A stretch of 64,000 nucleotides of DNA from Rhynchopus sp. YZ270_cl-10 (Eukaryota; Euglenozoa; Diplonemea; Diplonemida; Diplonemidae). How positions within the stretch are numbered: the first letter of the stretch is position 1; every line of letters starts with the position of its first letter. Position numbers and translations under genes: made by a program. Positions 10,060-20,105 of this stretch are shown in pieces. The notes beneath the pieces are model-generated. The model saw only the letters and a program-made list of their open reading frames with translations. It searched no databases and was not told the DNA's origin. The DNA lies in contig OZ037839.1 of the NCBI GenBank assembly GCA_964035575.1, positions 868,001 to 932,000 of the forward strand, given 5' to 3'.

Positions 10060-10460
10060 TTGTGGCGAAATTATAAAAGTAGCGCACCGTGCGCCTGCGG
10101 CGCAAGCTTACCGTAAATTGCATGACATAGGTACTGGGTACTCACCCAAAAAAGTGGACGGCATCTAAAAATGTCCGCCTGCGGCGCGGCAGCCCTTGAC
10201 CCAGTTTCCCCCTTGTCTTGTTCAGTCGGCAGGATCACTTGGCCCATCACCATACACTGATGTTGACCAAAAGCCAAGAACATGTCATTTCGTCAAATTG
10301 ACCCCCACCACAGCGCGGACGGATCCCAAAAACTCCACAAACTAGCTTCTCCAGGTCTTTCGCGCGCGAATCGCGCGAAGAACGTTTTCTGCCTCACCCC
10401 CCTAAGGTCAAAAAAACCGGTTCCTAAAAAAAACTCTGAAAAAAACAAAACAAAAAAAAT
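10060..10460. other. Intergenic stretch with CGCCTGCGGCG blocks
   Basis: Two CGCCTGCGGCG motifs (10090, 10187), one inside GGACGGCATCTAAAAAT-TCCGCCTGCGGCG, which recurs at 32923-32955. No gene is seen. Confidence 0.5.
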
Positions 10461-10479
10461 ATTATTGAGATGAACCTAC

Positions 10480-10758
10480 CGGGAGTGAAAAATACGGAAG
10501 TAACAAAGTGGAATGGCATGAAGCATGCAAGCGGAATGTGAAGTGATGTGAAGTGAAGGAAAGAGAGTTGAAGTGAAGGACACGCAGAGAGCACAAGAGG
10601 AACTGTGCCCTTGATCCGACCCCAAAGAAGTGTCCAATGAAGGTGGGTGGTACAGTGGGGATGATTTCTTGCTCACTCAACAAAACACTACTCGACCCGC
10701 CCAAACACACAGAATAATCCTAACACCCCAATTCCCACTCCCGCTTTCTTCACTGCCC
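10480..10758. repeat. Conserved 3' flank of the ubiquitin-like/LRR genes
   Basis: About 250 bp (GAATGTGAAGT ... GAGAGCACAAGAGGAACTGTG ... AACACTACTCGACCCGCC) is nearly identical downstream of four LRR genes: here, 41130-41375, 44500-44733 and 56470-56725. It marks the 3' part of the duplicated unit and may hold the 3' UTR and processing signals. Confidence 0.8.
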
Positions 10759-11957
10759 CTAAAAACCAACGTCACCTAGTCTGCTGCGTACAACGTTGCT
10801 ACACTTGTCCATTCCGTCGACTTTAGACAACATTTTGCAGTAGGAGAGAAAACTGTAACCAATCGTGGTGACTGCTTGCAGGCCGGTGAAGTCCACTTCC
10901 GACAATGATGTGCAGTTGTAGAGAAAACTGTTACCAATCGTGGTGACTGCTTGCAGGCCGGTGAGGTCCACTTCCGACAATGATGTGCAGTTGTAGAGAA
11001 AAGTGCCACCAATCGTGGTGACTGCTTGCAGGCCGGTGAAGTCAACTTTCGACAACGATGTGCAGTTGTAGAGAAAATTGTTACCAATCGTGGTGACTGC
11101 TTGCAGGCCGGTGAAGTCCACTTCCGACAATGATGTGCAGTTGTCGAGAAAACTGTTACCAATCGTGGTGACTGCTTGCAGGCCGGTGAAGTCCACTTCC
11201 GACAACGATGTGCAGTCGGAGAGAAACCTACCACCAATCGTGGTGACTGCTTGCAGGCCGGTGAAGTCCACTTCCGAAAATGATGTGCAGTTGTAGAGAA
11301 AATTGTTACCAATCGTGGTGACTGCTTGCAGGCCGGTGAAGTCCACTTTCGACAACGATGTGCAGTTGTAGAGAAAATTGTTACCAATCGTGGTGACTGC
11401 TTGCAGGCCGGTGAAGTCCACTTTCGACAACGATGTGCAGTTGTAGAGAAAATTGTTACCAATCGTGGTGACTGCTTGCAGGCCGGTGAAGTCCACTTCC
11501 GACAACGTTGTGCAGTTGTTGAGAAACTCGTCACCAATCGTGGTGACTGCTTGCAGGCCGGCGAAGTCCACTTTCGACAACGATGTGCAGGTGTTGAGAA
11601 AATTGTTACCAATCGTGGTGACTGCTTGCAGGCCGGTGAAGTCCACTTCCGACAACGTTGTGCAGTTGTTGAGAAACCCGCCACCAATCGTGGTGACTGC
11701 TTGCAGGCCGGCGAAGTCCACTTTCGACAACGTTCTGCAGCCGTGGAGAAACCCGCCACCAATCGTGGTGACGCAGGGTAATGCAGGCAGGTGCAGTGTG
11801 ATGCCACAGTTGTCATCCACATTGGGTACGCAACTGAAACCAATGCGCGTTACGTCACTACCTGAGAAGAAGTCTTCTGGAATCTCAGTCGCAACTTCTG
11901 ACTGAAGAAGCAAGCTGGCCACCTTCGGATCCTCCACCTGCTGCAACCTTTCTGCTG
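10759..11957 (-). pseudogene. Ubiquitin-like/LRR gene 2, 3' part (split by insertion)
   Basis: It resumes at ERLQQVEDPKVASLLLQ and encodes 13 LRR_5 repeats of 25 residues (75 bp), ending MDKCSNVVRSRLGDVGF. Repeats 5, 6 and 10 are essentially identical. The 5' part, with the ubiquitin-like domain, lies at 14448-14700. The break falls inside codons for AERLQQ, at the 2.47-kb insertion 11958-14426. No other damage is evident in this half. A functional protein would need removal of the insertion from the RNA, for which I see no splice evidence. Confidence 0.85.
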
Positions 11958-14426
11958 GTAAACGTTTTTTAAAAATAGGATGGAGCACCCCGGTCCGAAA
12001 AGGAATGCAGCCACCCCTGGCTTCAGGCTCGCGAACCCAGTATTGCAGTAACACTGGGTCTCACGGGCCAAAAACCGAACAAAGAAAAGGAAAATGTTTG
12101 GGTTCAGCGACAGCGCCAATGGGCTGACGCGAGGCTGAACCAACTTAAAATAAAATAAAAAATCTTGTATCAACTTGAAAAGGAAAAGCAATGAACAGCA
12201 ACAGAGCCATTTGGGCTTACGCGTCGCTATAGTAACTGAAAAACAATGTTTTAAAAACAAGAATGTCGTTGACCAAGATTGAAATACACGAAAAAGGTAA
12301 AATACTAAGAATTGCCTCATATTCCATGGGCATCGTTTCTGATGTTGTAGTTTGTCTGCTGAGTGATCACGCGCCCCCCCTACTAGGGAGGTCTTAGGTT
12401 CATGCTTCGGCTAGCACGTAAAAGCTACCATGTCGCCGAAGTTAGCGGTCCTCGTATTCCATGAGGTCTTTCAGATGTTGTTGTTTGACTGCTGAGTGAT
12501 CATGCGCCCCCCCTACTAGGGAGGTCTTAGGTTCATGCTTCGGCTTGCACGAAAAAAGCTACCATGTCGCCGAAGTTAGCGGTCCTCGTATTCCATGAGG
12601 TCTTTCAGATGTTGTTGTTTGACTGCTGAGTGATCACGCGCCCCCCCTACTAGGGAGGTCTTAGGTTCAGGCTTCGGCTAGCACGTAAAAGCTACCATGT
12701 CGTCGAAGTTAGCGGTCCTCGTATTCCATGAGGTCTTTCAGATGTTGTTGTTTGACTGCTGAGTGATCACGCGCCCCCCCTACTAGGGAGGTCTTAGGTT
12801 CAGGCTTCGGCTAGCACGTAAAAGCTACCATGTCGTCGAAGTTAGCGGTCCTCGTATTCCATGAGGTCTTTCAGATGTTGTTGTTTGACTGCTGAGTGAT
12901 CACGCGCCCCCCCTACTAGGGAGGTCTTAGGTTCATGCTTCGGCTAGCACGTAAAAGCTACCATGTCGTCGAAGTTAGCGGTCCTCGTATTCCATGAGGT
13001 CTTTCAGATGTTGTTGTTTGACTGCTGAGTGATCACGCGCCCCCCCTACTAGGGAGGTCTTAGGTTCATGCTTCGGCTAGCACGTAAAAGCTACCATGTC
13101 GTCGAAGTTAGCGGTCCTCGTATTCCATGAGGTCTTTCAGATGTTGTTGTTTGACTGCTGAGTGATCACGCGCCCCCCCTACTAGGGAGGTCCTAGGTTC
13201 GGGCTTCGGCTTGCACGTAGAAGCTACCATGTCGCCGAAGTTAGCGGTCCTCGTATTCCATGAGGTCTTTCAAATGTTGTTGTTTGACTGCTGAGTGATC
13301 ACGCGCCCCCCCTACTAGGGAGGTCTTAGGTTCATGCTTCGGCTTGCACGTAAAGAACTACCATGTCGCCGAAGTTAGCGGTCCTCGTATTCCATGAGGT
13401 CTTTCAGATGTTGTTGTTTGTCTGCTGAGTGATCACGCGCCCCCCCTACTAGGGAGGTCTTAGGTTCATGCTTCGGCTAGCACGTAAAAGCTACCATGTC
13501 GTCGAAGTTAGCGGTCCTCGTATTCCATGAGGTCTTTCAGATGTTGTTGTTTGACTGCTGAGTGATCACGCGCCCCCCCTACTAGGGAGGTCTTAGGTTC
13601 ATGCTTCGGCTAGCACGTAAAAGCTACCATGTCGTCGAAGTTAGCGGTCCTCGTATTCCATGAGGTCTTTCAGATGTTGTTGTTTGACTGCTGAGTGATC
13701 ACGCGCCCCCCCTACTAGGGAGGTCTTAGGTTCATGCTTCGGCTAGCACGTAGAAGCTACCATGTCGCCGAAGTTAGCGGTCCTCGTATTCCATGAGGTC
13801 TTTCAGATGTTGTTGTTTGTCTGCTGAGTGATCACGCGCCCCCCCTACTAGGGAGGTCTTAGGTTCATGCTTCGGCTAGCACGTAAAAGCTACCATGTCG
13901 TCGAAGTTAGCGGTCCTCGTATTCCATGAGGCATTTCTGATGTAGTTTGTCTGCTGAGTGATCACGCGCCCCCCCTACTAGGGAGGTCTTAGGTTCATGC
14001 TTCGGCTTGCACGTAAAAGCTACCATGTCGCCGAAGTTAGCGGTCCTCGTATTCCATGAGGCATTTCTGATGATGTAGTTTGTCTGCTGAGTGATCACGC
14101 GCCCCCCCCACTAGGGAGGTCTTAGGTTCATGCTTCGGCTTGCACGTAAAAGCTACCATGTCGTCGAAGTTAGCGGTCCTCGTATTCCATGAGGTCTTTC
14201 AAATGTTGTTGTTTGACTGCTGAGTGATCACGCGCCCCCCCTACTAGGGAGGTCTTGGGTTCAGGCTTCGGCTAGCACGTAAAAAGCTACCATGTCGCGA
14301 AGTTAGCGGTCCTCGTATTCCATGAGGCACTTCAGATGTTGTTCTTCTTTTTCTTCTTGTTCCGAGTCTTTGCCGCAGTCCACTGCGTTGCCCGGGGTCA
14401 CCTCGTGGAGGTGCTCGGTAAAACCC
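11958..14426 (-). mobile_element. 2.47-kb non-coding retroelement with ribozyme-like 5' end and 133-bp repeats
   Basis: It is bounded by a perfect 21-bp target duplication (11937-11957 and 14427-14447). In minus orientation the order is: HDV-like fold (14362-14427), an A-rich linker, fifteen 133-bp repeats, about 380 bp of unique 3' sequence with two hairpins (GGTTCAGC/GCTGAACC; CCCAGT/ACTGGG), and an end ...AAAAAACGTTTAC. There is no long poly(A) and no ORF that survives the repeats. Long target duplications are typical of LINE-driven target-primed integration. The 5' core CCTCCACG is shared with the LINE at 45548-54249. SLACS/CZAR elements of trypanosomes also carry 5' tandem repeats; whether this is related is unknown. 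Confidence 0.75.
12331..14330. repeat. 133-bp tandem array, 15 units
   Basis: Unit starts (measured at TACTAGGGAGGTCTTAGG) fall at 12381, 12514, 12648, 12781, 12914, 13047, 13180, 13313, 13447, 13580, 13713, 13846, 13976, 14109 and 14242. The period is 133 bp (130-134), which is not a multiple of three, so it is not coding. Each unit holds GTGATCAC and, on the minus strand, a CTTCGGC...GCCGAAG stem. Neighbouring units share variants (GTCGCCG versus GTCGTCG), pointing to block duplication. Confidence 0.95.
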
Positions 14427-14427
14427 C
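14362..14427 (-). ncRNA. Candidate HDV-like self-cleaving ribozyme at the element's 5' end
   Basis: Read on the minus strand from 14427: P1 GGGGT pairs with ACCCC; P2 CCGAG with CTCGG; P3 CACCT with AGGTG around loop CCACG; P4 CGCAG with CTGCG around TGGA. The strand order P1-P2-P3-P3'-P1'-P4-P4'-P2' is exactly the HDV nested double pseudoknot. GGGCAA after P1' matches HDV itself and can form P1.1 with the loop CC. The P4-P2 joint GCAAAGA supplies the C followed by AA expected of the catalytic J4/2. The predicted cleavage point coincides with the element border. Seen by eye, not computed. Confidence 0.7.
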
Positions 14428-14447
14428 CTGCTGCAACCTTTCTGCTG

Positions 14448-14700
14448 TGATGTTTGTCTCACCCAATGCATGAAGAGCTGATATGGCTTCGTATTTCATC
14501 GTTTTCGTCAACACGACTGTGTCTCCAGCACTCAGTTCTGTGATGTCCTCTCCTTCCTCCTTCCCTCCGAAGCCCATGCGGAAGCTGTCTTCGCACAACT
14601 CTGCTGCAGTCGCCACCTTCTGCCGCATCGTCTCCGTTGTGTCCTTCTCACCCACCTCCATCACGAAGTCGTTCCCCAAGCCCTGGATAGTCAGTTCCAT
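14448..14700 (-). pseudogene. Ubiquitin-like/LRR gene 2, 5' part
   Basis: It encodes MELTIQGLGNDFVMEVGEKD, the rest of the ubiquitin-like domain and the linker YEAISALHALGETNITAERL, then meets the insertion. The ATG at 14700 aligns with the other members. The 5' flank (TCTCTTGATGTATCTC, AAGAGCTTTTAACCCGCAAA) is shared with members 3, 4 and 5, so the promoter region was duplicated too. Confidence 0.85.
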
Positions 14701-14882
14701 TTTATGTGTCTCTTGATGTATCTCTGTGGGTGGGTTGTTGGGTAAGGAAGAGCTTTTAACCCGCAAACCCCAAGATTTTTTGTCATCTGAATGATGGTCA
14801 CTAGGGGAACGGTAGGGGCTAGGTCACCCATCTATAATTTATAGAATCGCAATTTATAGATTTGTAATTTATAGATTAATTA

Positions 14883-15282
14883 CAGGGGGGTAGCCAAATA
14901 AGAGGGGCGCCGCTCTTATTCGGCGTGCCTAATCGCAAAGTATTGGGTTTTCCGAGCTTTCGGGGTCAACTTATGGGGTCCTGTACAAAACCTTAAGGGG
15001 GGTCCAAAAAAAATTTTACCACCAATTTTTGCCCACAAAAAAGTTATTTCTCAGCGCAAAGTGACTCCATCACAGCACGCACAGACTCCCGAGAATCGGA
15101 AAAAAAAATTGGCAAAAATCGGTCGAAAATTTTTTCAGGCCCCCAACCAGTACCTCCCTTAAGACTTTGTACAGGAGGGGGGTGCCCCTCTTATTGGCCA
15201 GAGTTCGCCAGATCCCAGGGTGCCGCTCTTATTACCCCTGCCGCTCTTATTCGGCATGCCGCTCTTATTAGGCCCCCCCCTG
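14883..15282. mobile_element. 400-bp TA-flanked TIR element (CAGGGGGG ends)
   Basis: It begins CAGGGGGG-TAGCCAAATAAGAG and ends with the inverted GCTCTTATTAGGCCCCCCCCTG. TA lies on each side within ATTAATTA/TAATTAAT, and AT-rich inverted sequence extends further out (14830-14880, 15285-15340). The interior (CCTGTACAAA-CTTAAGGG, and CGCAAAGTGACTCCATCACA) is related to 62300-62450. No transposase. Confidence 0.7.
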
Positions 15283-15284
15283 TA

Positions 15285-16313
15285 ATTAATTTTTGGCCTT
15301 TTTTGGCCATTCTATAAATTAGAAATCTATTAAATAGAGGTTGGACTGTATTGAGATGTACCTATGCGTGCAAACTATCGACCGTAATAACCCTATTTTG
15401 GGACAAGTGTAACATGAGGTTATTTTGGGCAAAATAGCCCAAAAAGTGATCGCAAATACGATTCTCCACCCCGCAGGGGATCTGGCGAGTAGTTCCGAGG
15501 GGGTTTGGACACTTCTGTGCTTATCTGAGAACTTTTTTTTGAATTTTTAAGGTGAAAAAGCACCCTAAAAAAGAGGCAAATTCGGGCATTTTAAGCGGTT
15601 CCGTCCCTCATGAATACGTCTGGGACCCTCCCAGGACCCCTAAAAGCTGTAAAAACCATACATTTCCACCCCGGGACCCCAGAAGATGTGGACTGAAGTG
15701 TTTTTCGGGTGTTTAGAAGGAGCTTTGCCTGATTGGATAAATTTCTTGGCAAGTGTTAAATTTTGGTCCCCAAGCGTTACGCAATTTTGGGGTCTTTTTT
15801 CACAAAAAATCGATTTTTTTTTGGACAAGAAATGCTCTGTGAAGGTCGTCAGGTGGTTTATTGGGATATATGGGTGATCCCCAGGGCGATTTGCGGCCAG
15901 GCACGCCCATTTTAGTGGGTTTCTTCACCGAAATTTCAAAAAAATGGGTTTTGGACAGCAAAACGCCCTTGGTGGAACCCCCTACCCCCCCCCTGAGGTC
16001 CCCCCCCCTCCCCCCCCAAAAACGCGGACATTGTCCGCGTTTTTTGTTTTGATGCCACCCCTGTAGGTTGAACATTTTACTAATGCGGTAAGCCTCTAGT
16101 ACTTAGTCACCTTACTAAGAGCATACAAGAAGAACATTGGCCGTTAAAAGGAGAACACTTCCAAAAAAAGTATGTCTTGAGCGAAAACAAATTGAGAGAA
16201 AACACTAAAATCAAAATATCACAAAAATTGAGAGAAAAAAAAAACCCCACATTGTAATTTTGCACAACCTAACAAAATGTGGTCTTTCTGTTTTCGCCAT
16301 ATTTTCCCCTTTT
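15285..16313. other. Intergenic region without a recognisable gene
   Basis: AT-rich, with G and C homopolymers. Only short, low-complexity frames are present. One TAAG-loop-CTTA hairpin motif lies at 16088-16114. Confidence 0.5.
16088..16114. repeat. TAAG-loop-CTTA-GTCACC hairpin motif, copy 1
   Basis: TAAGCCTCTAGTACTTAG followed by TCACCTTA. Relatives lie at 22499, 32212, 35430, 35490 and 60835. The stem (TAAGC/GCTTA or TAAG/CTTA) is kept while loop length varies from 6 to 9. Confidence 0.5.
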
Positions 16314-17513
16314 TTACTCCACGTCGCTCCAATCCAGAGTACGGACCTGCAAGCCCGCCCCCGCAGCGAAGACATAGCGCCCACAGGCCGACACATCCAC
16401 ACCCCACGCATTCTCTCCCGGGACTGTTCGGAGTGTCCTGGCCTCCACCTCCACGATGTAGTCCTCTCCGTCTCCCTCTCTCTCTCCTCCTTCTCCTTCT
16501 CTTTCACCCTCTTCCCATGCCCACATCAACAACCCGCCACTCGCAGATGCAAGCACCATCTTATACGGATCGATCGGAACAAACACTGCACATCTAGGAC
16601 TACGCAGGGCAAGCCGTGCCACCACACATCTCTTCTCTCTATTATACACAGCAACCCCATTTTGTGTACACGCAACCACATAATATGCGCAACCTGACAA
16701 CGACACATGCCTGCAACCATCTACAGATGCTCCAAAGGGCGTTTCTGCTTCTTCCCACTCCCCTTGGTCTAGGGTGGACACCTTCACCTCTGACGCACTG
16801 CAGGATGCAATCCGAAGCAATCCATCAGAATACCTAGCAGCCACGTGACGCACTGCAGTGCAATGTGTATGAAGGAAGGTCAACAGCGTGCCCTTTTCTA
16901 AATCCCAGAGGCGTATCTTTGAGTCATCCCCACCAGAAACACAGAGGTGCCGTGGTTGTGTCTCCCCACAGCAGGCGGACACTGAATTTACCTCACCGTG
17001 ATGGCCATGGAGTTGGTGGGTTGGAGAGGAAAAGTTTGGGGTAGAATAGACTCGAACCACGCCGGATTGATCGCCGGTGATGACGTAGAGACTGCAGTGG
17101 GAGATGTCGATTGCGCAGACATCGCCACGTCCGGTGTGTTTGGTGAGGGTGTGGGTTGTGTTTGTATCGAAGTCGTGGAGGCTAACGGTGCGTGAGTCGC
17201 AGCGTGCGATGCCACAGTAACGTCCGCAGCGGGAGGCAGCGCAGTTCCATGCATGGCTGCAAGGAATGTCCGCATCGTGCAGCTCGCGGTGGTATCGAAA
17301 ATAGGACACATCCTCAGTCTCGACGTCCGCCACCTTCATGTCATCATCCCACAGCACAACGTCGCCAGCACGCAGTCGCATGGTATGTGCCAGGCACGGC
17401 TGTACGCCAAACCTCTCCCCGCATGCAGTGGATACATCTCCAACAGTGCTGTCCGCTGTGATGTCGAGAACAATGTTTTCGCCAGTGGGAGCATTGAGAA
17501 TGGTGAGACTCAT
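16314..17513 (-). CDS. Ubiquitin-like + WD40-repeat protein
   Basis: A 399-residue protein. Residues 1-75 look like a ubiquitin-like fold (MSLTILNAPTGENIVLDITA, then a K-poor second half). From about residue 90 there are WD40 blades: GRYCGIARCDSRTVSLHD, SHCSLYVITGDQSGVVRVYS, CVSGGDDSKIRLWDLEKGT, and others to the end, enough for a seven-blade propeller. The acidic insert EEGEREGEGGEREG (about 345-358) is a loop between blades. Such proteins act as scaffolds or adaptors; substrate unknown. The ATG at 17513 starts the ubiquitin-like domain. It is the second ubiquitin-like architecture in this window besides the LRR family. Single exon. Confidence 0.8.
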   Translation of the reverse strand: MSLTILNAPTGENIVLDITADSTVGDVSTACGERFGVQPCLAHTMRLRAGDVVLWDDDMKVADVETEDVSYFRYHRELHDADIPCSHAWNCAASRCGRYCGIARCDSRTVSLHDFDTNTTHTLTKHTGRGDVCAIDISHCSLYVITGDQSGVVRVYSTPNFSSPTHQLHGHHGEVNSVSACCGETQPRHLCVSGGDDSKIRLWDLEKGTLLTFLHTHCTAVRHVAARYSDGLLRIASCSASEVKVSTLDQGEWEEAETPFGASVDGCRHVSLSGCAYYVVACTQNGVAVYNREKRCVVARLALRSPRCAVFVPIDPYKMVLASASGGLLMWAWEEGEREGEGGEREGDGEDYIVEVEARTLRTVPGENAWGVDVSACGRYVFAAGAGLQVRTLDWSDVE

Positions 17514-17699
17514 TGGGGGGAAGGGGGAGGTGCTGTACTGTGCTGTGCTGTGGGGTGGGGAAATCACAAAAAAAGAATATAAAGGGAGAAAGAAGCTGGG
17601 AGGATTTGCAGCACCCATAGGTCTCCACACCTCAGGGCCCCTAAGCAGGAAATAAGTGTAAACCTTTTCCCTTTTTTTTTTTTTTTTTTTGCAGAAACA

Positions 17700-19160
17700 T
17701 TACAAATCCAGCAACTGCGATACAGGCGCCTTCCCATCCTTCACATCAAGCAGTACTTGAAGGTCTTTCTTCACTTCTTGGTATTGATTTTTAAATCCAT
17801 CGAACTCCGCGGTTCGCATGCTGAGCGAGTCTTGCAGGTTGCATATTAGTCTTTTATCCTTTTTCGCTTCTTCCCTCATGCTGCGCAACTGATGCGACTT
17901 GCCACCTTGCTCCTGTTCATAATCGATGTTGAGACCGACGGAACGCCGCCAGCAATCTTCTAAATTCAGGATATACTCATCCACCTCAAGCAACGACGCG
18001 CAGGCACCTAACTGCGGCATTGTGTCCGAGTCTGAGAGCATCTTCTGCCTGACATACTGCCCCGAATGATTTGTTCTGTAGATCAGCCGACGGTGTTCAT
18101 GCTTGACGACCTGCTGGGGCAACGCTTTGTGCATCGTACTCTGCTGCTCCGGCAGCGCCTGGTGAAGAAGCGCTGGACTAAACGCAGGACCTGACAGCCA
18201 ATCAATCTGATACCTCGTAAACAGACTGGCAAGAAGCTTTGAGACTGACAACGCAACGTGCTCGTCGTCGCTATTAAAGGAATCGCTTCCGTGGTTTTTA
18301 TTGATCAACTGAACCACCCCAACTGGCTCCGAAGATGCATTGAAAATTATTGGAAAACACAACAGACTTCTTCCTTGAGGCCGTTTTGACACCGGTGTTT
18401 TAGGAGTTGGATTACTAGAAAGGGTGGGTATCGTGGGCATTGATGGAACATCCTTTTTGTCATTAGTAATAAGCTGGTTCACTGCGATATTCGATGTCAA
18501 GACCGACCCCGCGACACCAGACGCCGCAGCCAACCGAATTGGCCCCTGCTGCTTCGCCCCCTTCTCTCCTTTGCCCCCAACCACCGCTACACTCTGTAAT
18601 TCATCCTTTACTCTGCCTGTATATAATAGTACATTGCCCTTCTCCGCCTTCGCAGCTTGAACCGCGCTTTCCAAAATAAAATACACTGAAGAAAGCAGTC
18701 TGCCCTGAACATTATCTTCCTTCGCTTTGGATGGGGGTGCGGTTATGGCTAGCCCTGGGGATACGGTATTTGAAGTGTTTTGGACCGGCATGGGGGTAGC
18801 TGTGGTGATGACTTTGGATTTGGAGAAGATGTCGGTGCATTCACGGATTGCACGCTCGAGAGCGAGGAAGCGGACGGTGAGGCTGTCAAGGCTTCGACCC
18901 ACCTTTTCAAGCTTGGCTTCAGGAGAATCCGTATCAGCTTGAACCGTCGCAGTAAGCGCCCTCGCAGAATCCAAAGCAATCTTCGTGCTTGCCGCGTGCT
19001 TCTTCAACCAATCGATCGATCTCTTCTTCGCATCGTCAGCCCGCTTCCGTTCAGACTTATCTATCGACTCCTTCCGGTTCACATTTCCCATTCCATTTGA
19101 ACTAGCCACAGAAGAGCGTTGAACACATGAAGGGCCATTCGAAGGAGGTCGGGGGAACAT
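17700..19160 (-). CDS. GAF-domain coiled-coil protein
   Basis: About 486 residues. A charged, helical N-terminal region (KSERKRADDAKKRSIDWLKK) leads into a GAF-like domain at roughly residues 150-330: SSVYFILESAVQAAKAEKGN, VLLYTGRV, then LLCFPIIFNASSEPVGVVQL and INKN with FNSDDEHVALSVSKLLA. The linker carries a long insert rich in Pro and Thr. The C-terminal 150 residues are coiled coil (LRSMREEAKKDKRLICNLQD). GAF domains bind cyclic nucleotides or other small ligands; none can be assigned. Long GAF/coiled-coil proteins occur in flagellar structures, a guess only. The start may be 19160 or an upstream in-frame ATG at 19238. Confidence 0.75.
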   Translation of the reverse strand: MFPRPPSNGPSCVQRSSVASSNGMGNVNRKESIDKSERKRADDAKKRSIDWLKKHAASTKIALDSARALTATVQADTDSPEAKLEKVGRSLDSLTVRFLALERAIRECTDIFSKSKVITTATPMPVQNTSNTVSPGLAITAPPSKAKEDNVQGRLLSSVYFILESAVQAAKAEKGNVLLYTGRVKDELQSVAVVGGKGEKGAKQQGPIRLAAASGVAGSVLTSNIAVNQLITNDKKDVPSMPTIPTLSSNPTPKTPVSKRPQGRSLLCFPIIFNASSEPVGVVQLINKNHGSDSFNSDDEHVALSVSKLLASLFTRYQIDWLSGPAFSPALLHQALPEQQSTMHKALPQQVVKHEHRRLIYRTNHSGQYVRQKMLSDSDTMPQLGACASLLEVDEYILNLEDCWRRSVGLNIDYEQEQGGKSHQLRSMREEAKKDKRLICNLQDSLSMRTAEFDGFKNQYQEVKKDLQVLLDVKDGKAPVSQLLDL

Positions 19161-19292
19161 TTGATATTTGATAATGGGTAAACTGAATTGGTTATTTGGA
19201 TTTGGGGTTTGTGTGAGTATTTCTAGAGATGAGATCAAAAACGGTTTGATATTCCCGTAGTTGAGCGATTAGGTGAAAAAAAGCTTAAATTA

Positions 19293-19424
19293 CCGTAATC
19301 GTAAAAATTGTGGACCGTAAAAATGTTCCAGTTTGCCAAAAAAACCCAAAAAGTTCCAGAATTTTTACGGTCCAAGTATTATACGGTCCAAAATTTTTAC
19401 GGTCCACAATTTTTACGATTACGG
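19293..19424. mobile_element. CCGTAATCGTAAAAATTG MITE, TA-flanked
   Basis: The arms CCGTAATCGTAAAAATTGTG, then GACCGTAAAAAT, are perfectly inverted at the right end. TA lies at 19291-19292 and 19425-19426. The centre is GTTTGCCAAAAAAACCC. It belongs to the same superfamily as the copies at 6833, 22908, 54765 and 58565. It sits just upstream of the GAF gene. Confidence 0.8.
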
Positions 19425-19609
19425 TAGAGAAAATGTTGCAGGAGTTTTGGCGATATGAATACTAACGAATGAAGGGTGCATGACCTCTCACTCCCACTCA
19501 TGCACATCTCTGGTGGGGGCGTACTTCGTCACGCTCCTGTAAGGGCTGCCCTGATTGAATCTTCCTATGGAAACTATAGCGAAATAGTGCCTGAGTTTTT
19601 TTAAAAAAG

Positions 19610-19748
19610 GTGTCACTTTGTCGTTCCCTCACCCCCCTTCTTGTAGTTGTTTTTGACGCGTTGACGCTTCCACAGACACTATCTCTCACCTTGGGTGGTG
19701 TTGCGAAGCACAGTCGGAGTGAGTGAACGACGTGACAACTTTCCGCTC
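19610..19748. repeat. Dispersed 140-bp repeat G, copy 1
   Basis: It is almost identical to 33711-33852: GTGTCACTTTGTCGTTCCCT, GTTTTTGACGCGTTGACGCT, GGGTGGTGTTGCGAAGCAC. Near-identity 14 kb apart suggests recent mobility. No inverted ends are seen. Confidence 0.8.
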
Positions 19749-19753
19749 ACAAA

Positions 19754-20105
19754 AGTAGTGTGCGTAAAATAATAAAAAACCCATTTCATCTTTTTGTTTA
19801 GTTGGTACGCTACCCACGCCATACGATTAGGACAAAAAGTGTTTTGTCCTAATAAAAAATAAAAAGGAGTGAACCAACGAAGATCAAAAAGCCTTCGGGT
19901 TTTCGGGGTTTTGCCGCTCTTTTACTTTTTCTTTCTGGATAGAAGGCAGAAGGGGGGAACGGAGGGGAAAATAGGGGATGTCCTTTATGGTTTTCTCCAT
20001 CAAGAGAAAAAATATTTTGCGTATGGGGGGGGGGATGGAACGTTTGCTAAAAAAACACACAACGCAATCAGTTAGCCACTGGGGAATTGTTTTATGGTCT
20101 TAGTT
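19754..20105. other. Intergenic, no gene seen
   Basis: An AT-rich and G-rich stretch downstream of the SnoaL-like gene's stop at 20106. It contains no supported frame. Confidence 0.4.

Noticed and set aside
11326-11905. Plus-strand frames opposite the LRR genes (also 41832-42467, 56918-57667)
   Set aside because: Antisense shadows kept open by the 75-bp period; the minus strand has the recognisable LRRs.
14040-14100. Hammerhead ribozyme (CTGATGA)
   Set aside because: The core CTGATGA occurs in only one or two array units and no matching GAAA or flanking stems are present.
12331-14330. CRISPR-like array
   Set aside because: Units are contiguous 133-bp repeats without unique spacers, in a eukaryotic context.
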